Source: Paenibacillus aestuarii (lineage in GTDB: Bacteria; Bacillota; Bacilli; Paenibacillales; NBRC-103111). From it: a DNA stretch of 64,000 nt. How positions within the stretch are numbered: the first letter of the stretch is position 1; every line of letters begins with the position of its first letter. Made by a program: the position numbers and the translations under genes. Shown here piece after piece: positions 8,955 to 16,877 of this stretch. The notes under the pieces were generated by a model, which was not told where the DNA came from, did no database searches, and worked only from the letters and a program-made list of their open reading frames with translations. The DNA lies in assembly GCF_027789125.1 (NCBI RefSeq), contig NZ_JAQFVF010000044.1:1-64000 (forward strand). Direction: 5' to 3'.

Positions 8955-10088
8955 TCAAAATAGCATCGGTATGCTTAGATCTGGTAATTCATCTCCAATT
9001 TGGATTTCTCCTACCTCCGAAATGAGCACCGACAGCTTCGTGGACAAGTCAATTTCATAAGGTTCTTTCAAGTTCCGGCCCCCTTCGTCCTGCAGGACGC
9101 GGACTACGGGCCGATGCGGGATCGCGATGTTGAGCTTCGATACGATCCCTTGCTCGCCAGTGTTCAGTTTGACGGCTATCCCGAGCGGATAAATGGCGAT
9201 TTTATCACGGAACAACGCGATTTGGCTCTGGTCATACAGCGTAGCGGAGCCTGTGAACAACTGCTCCATTGCTTCATGAGGCAGCAGCGGTCGCCGATAT
9301 ACCCTCGTCGTCGTCATCGCGTCATAGGAATCCACCAAACCGACCCAACGCGCAAACTCGTTGATGTCCACATCATGAAGACCGCGCGGATAACCGCTCC
9401 CGTTCATGCGTTCATGATGCTGAAGCGCGCAGTGCGCCGACAAAAGCGGAACGTTCGGCTCATCCTTGAGCAGTTGAAAGCCGTAGACGGTATGATTTTT
9501 CATCTCCTCGAACTCTGCGTCTGTGAGCGAGCCTGGCTTGCGCAAAATCTCCAACGGCACTTTCATCTTGCCGATGTCATGCAGCAGCGCCCCCAAACCC
9601 AGCGTTTCCAGATTCTCACGGCTGTATCCGAAACTAATCCCCAGCATGATCGCATAGATGCCCACATTCACCGAGTGCTGGAATAAGTAATCGTCCTTAA
9701 TATTCATATTGTTAAGCATAACCATCGCACCGCGATGTGTGCTGAGATCGTCGATCATCATCTTCATAATATCGCGGAACTTGCGGCCCATATCATAGTA
9801 GCTGACCGCGCCGCGTTTATGAGCGTTTTCCGTCACTTTGCGGAACGTATTACGGACTTCAACAATCGCCTTGTTCCGGGTCTCATCGCTTATCATTTCT
9901 TCTAGCACAATATCGTCTGTACGCGGATCTGATATATAAACGTAGTCCAAACCATGGCTGAAAAGGCGGTCTATCAACCGCTGGGTAAGTTCTACGTTAA
10001 CGGCGAGCAATACCATACCATCTTCATTGTATATATTTTTAGCCAGCCTCATGCCAGGGAGACACTTGCTGATCGGCATCAAACGCAT
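8955..10088 (-). CDS. HD-GYP domain phosphohydrolase
   Basis: 377 residues, soluble. The N-terminal region (1-115) has no recognised sensor domain but shares an opening pattern with the second HD-GYP protein at 14782. The HD-GYP domain covers about 130-290: HD pair His170-Asp171 in LLHDIGK, then HHERMNGSGYP at 224-234, which carries the GYP signature. HD-GYP proteins hydrolyse cyclic di-GMP, or in some cases 3'3'-cGAMP. A C-terminal PilZ-unlike extension (about 300-377) is also present in the paralogue. GAGGGA precedes the ATG. Single-gene unit with its own terminator. Confidence 0.88.
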   Translation of the reverse strand: MRLMPISKCLPGMRLAKNIYNEDGMVLLAVNVELTQRLIDRLFSHGLDYVYISDPRTDDIVLEEMISDETRNKAIVEVRNTFRKVTENAHKRGAVSYYDMGRKFRDIMKMMIDDLSTHRGAMVMLNNMNIKDDYLFQHSVNVGIYAIMLGISFGYSRENLETLGLGALLHDIGKMKVPLEILRKPGSLTDAEFEEMKNHTVYGFQLLKDEPNVPLLSAHCALQHHERMNGSGYPRGLHDVDINEFARWVGLVDSYDAMTTTRVYRRPLLPHEAMEQLFTGSATLYDQSQIALFRDKIAIYPLGIAVKLNTGEQGIVSKLNIAIPHRPVVRVLQDEGGRNLKEPYEIDLSTKLSVLISEVGEIQIGDELPDLSIPMLF

Positions 10089-10156
10089 TCCAATTCCCTC
10101 GCTTATGTCAACATTGTCATTCCTTAACTGTAATAGATTTCCTGCAAAAGTTCAAC

Positions 10157-10184
10157 AAAAAAAACCGCATCTTTCGACACGGTT
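10157..10184 (-). terminator. Probable terminator of uppP
   Basis: A short AACCG / CGGTT stem with a 12-base loop, followed on the minus strand by eight T. The stem is short, so confidence is moderate. Confidence 0.6.
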
Positions 10185-10200
10185 CGTCAGGTCTTAATGC

Positions 10201-11013
10201 CTATGAAACAAGCATATAGATGGCAAAAATAATCGCTACGGCAAAACGGTAGTAAGCAAAATATGTCAGCTTCAAGCGTTGCACGAGCTTAATGAACGTA
10301 ACGACAGCGAGCAGCGCCACGATGAAAGCAACAACAAACCCAACGGCAAAAAAGCCAAAATCGCTTGAAGAAAGGGCATGATAATTTTTCAGGAAATACA
10401 CGCCTGAAGCGCCGAACATAATCGGAATCGCCATAATGAAGGTGAAATCCGCAGAAGCCGCACGGCTAACACCAGAAAGCATCCCGCCGGCAATCGTCGA
10501 GCCGGAACGGGAGAAACCCGGCCAAATGGAAACCAGTTGCCAGAGACCGATGAAGAATGCCTGACGGTAAGTCAGATCGTCCATGACTTCCGTTGTTGGT
10601 CGAGCCTTGCTTTTTTCCGCAATGATCATCAAAATCCCGCCGAGGACAAGACCTACGATAACCGTCAAGGAATTAAACAGCTTTTCATCTACAAAATCAT
10701 TTAAAGCAAAACCTACGACACCAGCCGGGATAATCCCGATTAAAATATGAAGCAAATTCAATTTTCTCCCGGAGCGGCTTTCACTTTTTCTTTTGATCAG
10801 ACCAAACAAAGATAAAATACGTTTCCAATAAATGACGACAACAGCTAAAATTGCGCCTAATTGGATCACAAAATCGAAGGTTTTCATAACCTCGTCATTT
10901 TGTGTGTTCAATAGACTTTGCGTCAAGATCATATGGCCTGTCGAAGAAACCGGTAAAAATTCGGTCAACCCTTCTACAATCCCAATGATTGCCGCTTCAA
11001 AAAGAGTATGCAT
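10201..11013 (-). CDS. uppP: Undecaprenyl-diphosphatase UppP (BacA)
   Basis: 270 residues, eight membrane segments. Removes a phosphate from undecaprenyl diphosphate to recycle the lipid carrier of cell-wall synthesis at the membrane. Both active-site motifs are present: EGLTEFLPVSSTGH at residues 14-27 and the PGFSRSGST box near 165. Loss or overexpression of this family affects bacitracin resistance. AGGGGGA lies four bases before the ATG, and a candidate promoter lies in the short gap upstream, so it is likely monocistronic. Confidence 0.95.
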   Translation of the reverse strand: MHTLFEAAIIGIVEGLTEFLPVSSTGHMILTQSLLNTQNDEVMKTFDFVIQLGAILAVVVIYWKRILSLFGLIKRKSESRSGRKLNLLHILIGIIPAGVVGFALNDFVDEKLFNSLTVIVGLVLGGILMIIAEKSKARPTTEVMDDLTYRQAFFIGLWQLVSIWPGFSRSGSTIAGGMLSGVSRAASADFTFIMAIPIMFGASGVYFLKNYHALSSSDFGFFAVGFVVAFIVALLAVVTFIKLVQRLKLTYFAYYRFAVAIIFAIYMLVS

Positions 11014-11065
11014 GACTTCCCCCTACAATTGAGAGTTAATGATAGGACTCGTTGTCCATTATTAC

Positions 11066-11095
11066 ATTTTACCTGTAATTGGGGACGTGTGACAA
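11066..11095 (-). promoter_or_regulatory. Candidate promoter of uppP
   Basis: Minus-strand TTGTCA (11095-11090), an 18-base spacer, then TAAAAT (11071-11066), about 50 bases upstream of the uppP start. Confidence 0.45.
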
Positions 11096-11111
11096 CTTCT
11101 TAATAAAAATT

Positions 11112-12584
11112 TTATGCTTCCAAATTCTCCTCTGCCTTGGATGCATCCGCAACATCCGTGAACCTTGCTTCACCGCAGGCCGCGATGGCGTTCTCATTCT
11201 GCAGCTCTGACGCGAGCACATCACGGATAAACTCAGGAAGCATATATTCCACATTCGTGCCCTTGCTTAAGGATAAATAGCCGGAGCCGAACGTGAACAT
11301 ATCGATCGTGCCGACCACATACTCCCGGTCGGCAAGCAGCGGCTCATCGCCCACCATCACGGAGACGATGCGCGCATAAGGCGGGCGGGAGCTGTCCACG
11401 CAGACGCGCAGGCCGTCGACGCACAGTACGCCCAGCACCTCCCCCCGGAAGCCGAACCCGCGGATCGGCTTCTCCACGAACTCGCCAAGCAGCGACTCTT
11501 CGAGCGCTTGCAGCAGATCAGCCCCGCTGAGCCGCAGGCGGCAGGGGTTGATCGGCCCCGGGCAGATTTCCAGCAATCTGCCGCGGGTGAGGCGGCCCTC
11601 CTTCAGTCCCTGAAGGAGTTGGCCGCTATTGACCAGCCCGATCTCGGCGCTGGTCCAGCGGCGAATCCCCGCGGCAAGCAAGTTGCCGAGCGGGGATTCG
11701 CCATACCAATCGAGGCGCAGCGGCTGCCGCAGCCTCGCGACTTCCGCGTCCAGCGCCGCCGAGCTGGACGCGCGGTACTGCGACAGCAGCGCGGTTACGC
11801 GGCTGTCGTCCGGCGCGCCGGCCATCGGCTCGACGCGCCCTTGCAGCGAGACGATCCGGCGCTGCGCTGGATCGTAGGCAAGATCGATTCGGCCGGCGTA
11901 CTGCCCGAACTTGCCGGCCGCGCCGATGTAGGTGCCGCTAATGAAGAGCGGCTCCTCCAGCAAGTGATGCGTATGTCCGCCAAGGATGAGATGGATGCCA
12001 TCCACCTCCTCCGCCATACGCTGATCTGTCCGCAAGCCGAGATGCGACAGCACGATGAGGATATCGGTTTGCGGGGCCAGCCGGTGAACCTGCGCCTTAA
12101 CAGCCTCTATCGGGTCGCTGACATGCCAGCCCAGCAAATTGTAATAATCGGGATACGAGACTGTAACTCCGATTAATCCTATCCTCATTCCTGCCTTATG
12201 GATAATGAGATAAGGCTGCATCCAATCCGGCGTTCTTCCCGTCTCTCGCTCCAAAATGTTGCTCCCAATCACCGGAAAAGCCGCATGCTCGCGAAAAACA
12301 GCGCCAAGCGCATCCGGCGTAAACGTTAAGCCTTCATTATTGCCTACAACCATCGCCTCATAACCGGTTGCGTTCATAATCGCCACATTTGCGACCGCAT
12401 CTGACCCTTCGGTTTCCGGGCGCATCCGATCCATATGATCGCCAATGTCCAGCGTCAGCACCTGATCGGCAGGCAGCGTATCCCGGACACGGTGGAAATA
12501 GGCACTAATCTTGGGCATTTGTTCAAAATGGCTATGTATATCGTTCGTATGTAAAATGACAAGACGTTTCAGATCTTCTGACAA
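11112..12584 (-). CDS. YunD-like bifunctional metallophosphatase/5'-nucleotidase
   Basis: 490 residues, no signal peptide. The N-terminal calcineurin-like domain shows HTNDIHSHFE near residue 13, LDIGDHMDR near 44, GNNEG near 81 and GGHTHH near 205, the metal-ligand motifs of the family. The C-terminal 5'-nucleotidase substrate domain follows from about 290 (ESPLGNLLAAGIRRWT). Most relatives are exported; the absence of a signal suggests a cytoplasmic YunD-type enzyme acting on nucleotides or related phosphoesters. The TTG at 12582-12584 is taken as start because a near-perfect Shine-Dalgarno (AGGGAGGTGA) sits just upstream at 12590-12599; no ATG is as well placed. Confidence 0.82.
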   Translation of the reverse strand: MSEDLKRLVILHTNDIHSHFEQMPKISAYFHRVRDTLPADQVLTLDIGDHMDRMRPETEGSDAVANVAIMNATGYEAMVVGNNEGLTFTPDALGAVFREHAAFPVIGSNILERETGRTPDWMQPYLIIHKAGMRIGLIGVTVSYPDYYNLLGWHVSDPIEAVKAQVHRLAPQTDILIVLSHLGLRTDQRMAEEVDGIHLILGGHTHHLLEEPLFISGTYIGAAGKFGQYAGRIDLAYDPAQRRIVSLQGRVEPMAGAPDDSRVTALLSQYRASSSAALDAEVARLRQPLRLDWYGESPLGNLLAAGIRRWTSAEIGLVNSGQLLQGLKEGRLTRGRLLEICPGPINPCRLRLSGADLLQALEESLLGEFVEKPIRGFGFRGEVLGVLCVDGLRVCVDSSRPPYARIVSVMVGDEPLLADREYVVGTIDMFTFGSGYLSLSKGTNVEYMLPEFIRDVLASELQNENAIAACGEARFTDVADASKAEENLEA

Positions 12585-12885
12585 GCCGCTCACCTCCCTG
12601 AAGTCGCCTTTCGACTTCCGCTCACCAACCAACATGTCTAATTCTTATGCAGTTTCAGGCGTACTCATTTCTTGAATTTCAAACGCTTACAACGGCGCTG
12701 CATGCCTCGCGGGATCCCCGCTTCATTCGCGCTGCAGCGGTTGGTCACTGGATGCGAACCTCGGACGACAAGCCGAAGCTCCTTGATCCTGGCAAAATGC
12801 TCCCCCCATTATACCATTGTCCCGTTAAAATATGATATGCTGAGGAGGATTCTACACTATACTATGATAATTCAGGAGCGCAGCT
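12585..12885. other. 301-base divergent intergenic region with hairpins
   Basis: No convincing gene. GAAGTCG / CGACTTC (12600-12618) forms a seven-base stem directly upstream of the YunD Shine-Dalgarno on the minus strand. GCGGG-atc-CCCGC (12709-12721) is a second stem, and GCGCTGCA occurs twice as a direct repeat around it. The moaDE start has AGGAG about eight bases upstream. A riboswitch could not be recognised. Confidence 0.45.
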
Positions 12886-13599
12886 ATGCGAATACATATT
12901 CGACTTTTTGCAGGTCTGGTCGACTTGCTGGGAACTTCTGTCCTTACCATGGATATCGAACAAGACACCATGACGATCGGAGCGCTGAAGGCAGCGTTAA
13001 TAGAACGCTTTCCTGCGTCCAACGCGCTCATTTCCTCTTGTTTTTTTGCCAAAAATCAAGCGTATGCAGGCGATCAGGAGACGGTTCAGGAAGGTGACGA
13101 ACTAGCTTTGATTCCCCCGGTATCCGGTGGACAACCCGCATATTATGTCATCACGGATAAGACGATTGACGTCGCCGAAGTTACGTCGAAGGTGAACCAT
13201 GCCAACCATGGTGCTTCGCTCGTTTTTGTCGGGACCACACGCGAGATGACCTTCGGGCAGCGCACTGTCCTCTTGGAATATGAAGCGTATGAGCCGATGG
13301 CGCTCAAAATGATGGCCGCAATCGGCGACGAAATCGATGAGCGTTGGCCTGGAACGCTGTGCGCCATCACGCATCGACTAGGTGCCGTCGCCATTGCTGA
13401 GGCCAGCGTGGTTATCGCGGTCTCCTCGCCGCACCGTGCCGACTGCTATGAAGCGAGCCGCTATGCGATTGAGCGCCTCAAGCAGATTGTGCCCATTTGG
13501 AAAAAAGAAATATGGGAAGACGGCTCGGAGTGGAAAGGCAGCCAGACGGGTCCGTGGAATCCGCTCCAGACGCCGGAATCAGGAACGGGAGATGAATGA
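12886..13599 (+). CDS. MoaD-MoaE fusion, molybdopterin synthase
   Basis: 237 residues. Residues 1-82 are a MoaD-like ubiquitin fold ending PPVSGG at 77-82; residues about 85-225 are MoaE. MoaE active-site lysines lie in VPIWKKEIWEDGSEW near 195-209, and a conserved Arg in SPHRADCYEASRYAIE. The pair makes molybdopterin from cyclic pyranopterin monophosphate, with sulfur carried as thiocarboxylate on the MoaD C-terminal glycine. Here that Gly-Gly is followed directly by MoaE, so it is not a free C-terminus. Such fusions are known (mycobacterial MoaX is reported to be cleaved after the glycine pair). Overlaps the MoeB-like gene by four bases. Confidence 0.9.
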   Translation: MRIHIRLFAGLVDLLGTSVLTMDIEQDTMTIGALKAALIERFPASNALISSCFFAKNQAYAGDQETVQEGDELALIPPVSGGQPAYYVITDKTIDVAEVTSKVNHANHGASLVFVGTTREMTFGQRTVLLEYEAYEPMALKMMAAIGDEIDERWPGTLCAITHRLGAVAIAEASVVIAVSSPHRADCYEASRYAIERLKQIVPIWKKEIWEDGSEWKGSQTGPWNPLQTPESGTGDE

Positions 13600-14666
13600 T
13601 CGTGGAACATGCTAGCGAACTTGAACAACATATGAGCGTCGATGCTCGCTATTCCCGCCAGGTGCTGTTTGCGCCGATCGGCGAAGAAGGACAGCGCAAG
13701 CTTATCGCCGGCAGGGTCGCCATTGTCGGCATGGGCGCGCTCGGCACCGTGCTCGCGAACCATATGGTCAGGGCCGGGGTCGGGTATGTCCGCTTGATCG
13801 ACCGCGACTTCGTCGAGCCCAGCAATCTGCAGCGGCAAATGCTTTATAATGAACAAGATGCAGCCGGTTCAATGCCGAAAGCGATCGCTGCAGCCAAACA
13901 ATTAGCGCTCGTGAATTCCCAAGTGGCCATCGAGCCTCATGTGACAGACTTAAACCCTACCAATGCCGAAGAGCTGCTAGGCGGCGTTGACCTTATTCTC
14001 GATGGTACCGACAATTTCTCTGTCAGGTTCCTTATCAATGACGTGAGCCAGAAGCTGGGCATCCCTTGGATCTACGGCGGCGCCGTCGCTTCCCGAGGGG
14101 TATCCCTGACGATTGTGCCAGGGCAGACCCCTTGCTTACGCTGCTTGTTCCCGCAGGCCCCTGCTGCCGGCACGACGGAGACTTGCGATACCGCCGGTGT
14201 CATTGGCGGCATCATTCATGTCGTCGCCTCTCATCAAGCCACGGAAGCGCTCAAGCTGCTTGTCGGCGCGCAGGAGCGTCTCAATCTCCATATGCAGCAA
14301 TGGGATCTCTGGTATAACCAGACTTCCTCCATCCATGTAGCAGGTGCCCGCAAAGCGGATTGCCCGGCATGCGGGCAAGAGCGCTATGAGTATTTGGATG
14401 CCTTGCTGGATAGTGACACGATTCAATCGCTGTGCGGACGCAACTCCGTGCAAATTCATCCCGTCCAGCCCGCCGAGCTGTCGCTCGACGATTGGGAGAA
14501 GCGGCTCTCGCCTCTTGGGCCGGTGGAAAAGAATCGCTTCCTGTTAAAATTTCAGCCGAGCGCTGATCTCAACCTTGTCATTTTCCCTGACGGACGCGTG
14601 CTTGTCCAAGGAACTGATGATTTAATTCAGGCTAAAAACTTATATAGCCGCTACATCGGCATGTAA
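13596..14666 (+). CDS. moeB: MoeB/ThiF-family adenylyltransferase
   Basis: 356 residues. E1-like fold with the nucleotide loop GMGALG near residue 45-50, the DRDFVEPSNLQRQ arch near 68-81 and an Arg/Asp catalytic set (DGTDNFSVRFL near 137). Two zinc-type pairs are seen, CLRC (about 182-185) and CPAC near 256. The family adenylates the C-terminal glycine of MoaD or ThiS. Translation is coupled to moaDE (ATGA overlap), which supports a MoaD partner. The last roughly 80 residues look like a small extra domain, not a clear rhodanese domain since no active-site Cys loop is evident. Confidence 0.85.
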   Translation: MIVEHASELEQHMSVDARYSRQVLFAPIGEEGQRKLIAGRVAIVGMGALGTVLANHMVRAGVGYVRLIDRDFVEPSNLQRQMLYNEQDAAGSMPKAIAAAKQLALVNSQVAIEPHVTDLNPTNAEELLGGVDLILDGTDNFSVRFLINDVSQKLGIPWIYGGAVASRGVSLTIVPGQTPCLRCLFPQAPAAGTTETCDTAGVIGGIIHVVASHQATEALKLLVGAQERLNLHMQQWDLWYNQTSSIHVAGARKADCPACGQERYEYLDALLDSDTIQSLCGRNSVQIHPVQPAELSLDDWEKRLSPLGPVEKNRFLLKFQPSADLNLVIFPDGRVLVQGTDDLIQAKNLYSRYIGM

Positions 14667-14781
14667 TTTGTGTGGAAATTCACAAAAAAAGTAGGTCCAG
14701 ATGCTTATTGTCATCCCTTTTCTCTGCTGATACCATATCCTTATACCTAATATGACATATAGGCCTTGGAAAGGGATACCG

Positions 14782-15828
14782 ATGCGCATTCACGTACTAG
14801 AATTAAATATCGGTGACAAGCTAGCATCCGATACTTACAATCATTCTGGACTTCACCTCTTATCCGCAGGAACGATTGTTGATGCGGGTGATATTACGAC
14901 TCTCGCACGTCACCAAGTGGATTATGTCGACATTGTGCCTAGACAAGCAGAACGCGTAGAGGAAGATGAGACGTTTCATTATCAGATCACATCCGAACAG
15001 ACTCATTCCTTCCACGCGGCTAACCAGGCCATTAAAGCTCTATTTCAAAGTGCGGCTTTGAACGAATCCATTTCAAGTGAAGTTGTTGAATCCGCTTTCA
15101 ATGATGTCATGCAAAACTTTAAGGACGAGAAGGATATTGTATCTCTGCTCCTCTGTTTGAACAACCAGGATGAGTATACATATCAACACAGCGTACAAGT
15201 TGGCATGCTTTCGTATTATTTGGCCACGTGGCTGGGTAAGCCTGAAAAAGAAGCGCGAATCATCGGGAAAGCGGGGTATCTGCACGATATCGGGAAAAGC
15301 AAGGTTGACCCAGAGATTTTGAAAAAGCCGGGTAAGCTGACCGCCGACGAGTTTAGCGAAGTCCAGAAGCATACCATTTACGGCTATGAAATCATTCGCA
15401 AGTCGCTTAAAGATGATACGTTGGCCCTTGTCGCCCTTCAGCATCATGAGCGTATGGACGGCAGCGGGTATCCGCTGAAGAAAACCGAAACGCAGATCCA
15501 TTCTTACGCATCCATCGTTGCGGTTGCCGATATTTATAGCGCCATGATCAGCGACCGCATCTATCAAGAGAAACGGGACCTGCTCTATGTCCTAAAAGAA
15601 CTGCACCGCATGAGCTTCGGTCAATTGGACCCAAAACTCACGCAGGTGTTTATCCGGAATATGATTCCTAACTTCATCGGGAAAAAAGTTTTACTCAGCG
15701 ACGGAAGAAAAGGCCTGATCGTGATGACCAACCCTAGCGATTTCTTCAACCCGCTGATCAAAATTAATGAAAACTTCGTCGATCTCTCGATGCTCAAAGG
15801 CGTAGAGATCACGTCGATCATCATGTAA
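14782..15828 (+). CDS. HD-GYP domain phosphohydrolase (second copy)
   Basis: 348 residues, paralogous in layout to the protein at 8955. The N-terminal 110 residues are of unknown fold (MRIHVLELNIGDKLASDTYN). The HD-GYP domain has HDIGK near residue 168 and QHHERMDGSGYP near 219-230, and all metal-ligand motifs look intact. Predicted cyclic-dinucleotide phosphodiesterase. The ATG at 14782 is preferred over one 30 bases upstream because the protein then aligns with its paralogue start and AAAGGG lies nearby. Its stop codon lies three bases from the end of the converging DUF350 gene. Confidence 0.86.
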   Translation: MRIHVLELNIGDKLASDTYNHSGLHLLSAGTIVDAGDITTLARHQVDYVDIVPRQAERVEEDETFHYQITSEQTHSFHAANQAIKALFQSAALNESISSEVVESAFNDVMQNFKDEKDIVSLLLCLNNQDEYTYQHSVQVGMLSYYLATWLGKPEKEARIIGKAGYLHDIGKSKVDPEILKKPGKLTADEFSEVQKHTIYGYEIIRKSLKDDTLALVALQHHERMDGSGYPLKKTETQIHSYASIVAVADIYSAMISDRIYQEKRDLLYVLKELHRMSFGQLDPKLTQVFIRNMIPNFIGKKVLLSDGRKGLIVMTNPSDFFNPLIKINENFVDLSMLKGVEITSIIM

Positions 15829-15831
15829 ATC

Positions 15832-16230
15832 CTAAATAATCAAGCTGCCAATGGTTAAGGCCATTCCAATATAGACAGCTGCCAATAAAGTACCGACGGC
15901 AACATTGCCTTGCTTCAATTGATCGGAAAGCCGGAAGCCTGGCGTCAGCCAATCGAAGACCCAGTATGCGGCAATCAAGCATACATAGCCTACCGCGAAC
16001 CATAGACTCATATGCCAGATGGAGGAATTCGTATATGCGGCAATGGCAAGTACAATGGCAGTTGCAATAAATTTGCCTCCCATCGTGATGCCCACAGCCA
16101 CATTGCCCTTATTGATTTCCTCCATATCTCGGTATGGCGTCATCAAACTGAACACGTACATTCCGGCGAATTGCAGAATAACGATAACTAACAAACTAAT
16201 AATAATATTTATGGCGATCAATCTGCCCAC
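15832..16230 (-). CDS. DUF350 membrane protein (YjfL-like)
   Basis: 132 residues, four membrane segments in two repeats. Each repeat ends in a similar charged-Gly loop: MEEINKGNVAVGITMGGKF and LSDQLKQGNVAVGTLLAAVY, the hallmark of DUF350. Function unproven. The family repeatedly neighbours glutathionylspermidine-synthase-like ligases (E. coli yjfL-yjfC) and has been suggested to be a membrane channel-like component. Last gene of the five-gene operon. The frame opens at GTG 16230, but TTG at 16221, which overlaps the previous stop as TTGA, is an equally good start. Confidence 0.85.
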   Translation of the reverse strand: MGRLIAINIIISLLVIVILQFAGMYVFSLMTPYRDMEEINKGNVAVGITMGGKFIATAIVLAIAAYTNSSIWHMSLWFAVGYVCLIAAYWVFDWLTPGFRLSDQLKQGNVAVGTLLAAVYIGMALTIGSLII

Positions 16231-16877
16231 CCCCGGAATTTTGCCATCGATAAATCATAGTCACTGTAATCATGAACTTCCTCGATCACCACGGACACGT
16301 TCTCCTTACCCTTAAGCTTCGCGTAGCGTTCCTCCGAAATCGGCTGCTTGACTTTTTGCCCCGTCGGCATGTCAACAACAGCAAAATAGCGAAAATTCCC
16401 ATCCAGCTCTGTTTTATATTCCCCAACCAAATGCACGTCTGTCTTGATTTCCGTTTTCAAATCCGCCAAATCCTTATCGGCTTCTTCTTTGGTTTTGTAC
16501 GTTTTAATCGGCTTCCATTGCGAGAGCGTCACGTCGTTCTTCCCTTGATCGTTAGTCGTGAACGCGGCATTCATATAACGAAGCACCCATACTTGATCGC
16601 CGGTCGCAAAGTTCTGATCATTCGAAATACGTTCCTGGTTAGGCAAGAGCAGCATGTCACCATCCAGCAAATCCCCTACCTTGGCTTCTTGAATCTGATA
16701 ATCCCACGGCATATTATTGCTGCCCGCAACGTTCGCGCTTGTTCCTGAATTTCCGGACGCCGTCGATGCCGCGCTCATAGCCGATGGTTTTTTGTGGAAA
16801 ATCCCCATTATTCCCCAAATCACAAAGATGGCAAAAACAATAACGGCGGCCATTAGCCAAAATCGTGTCTGTTTCAA
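16218..16877 (-). CDS. Membrane-anchored protein of unknown function
   Basis: 219 residues. One N-terminal membrane anchor (FWLMAAVIVFAIFVIWGIM) is followed by a Ser/Ala/Gly linker to about residue 55 and then a soluble domain, probably outside the cell, from about 58 to 219 (DYQIQEAKVGDLLDGDMLLL; EISEERYAKLKGK-like charged end). No family recognised. TTG start at 16875-16877 overlaps the ligase stop as TTGA, with AGGAG ten bases upstream; tight coupling argues it is a working part of the ligase/DUF350 system. Confidence 0.75.
   Translation of the reverse strand: MKQTRFWLMAAVIVFAIFVIWGIMGIFHKKPSAMSAASTASGNSGTSANVAGSNNMPWDYQIQEAKVGDLLDGDMLLLPNQERISNDQNFATGDQVWVLRYMNAAFTTNDQGKNDVTLSQWKPIKTYKTKEEADKDLADLKTEIKTDVHLVGEYKTELDGNFRYFAVVDMPTGQKVKQPISEERYAKLKGKENVSVVIEEVHDYSDYDLSMAKFRGWAD

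Noticed and set aside
12600..12885. Molybdenum-cofactor riboswitch upstream of moaDE
   Set aside because: Some hairpins exist but I could not match the conserved core; the stems nearer 12600 suit the divergent gene instead.
14670..14692. Terminator after the MoeB-like gene
   Set aside because: The TTTGTG/CACAAA stem is followed by A rather than T on the plus strand, so it does not fit a terminator for that gene.
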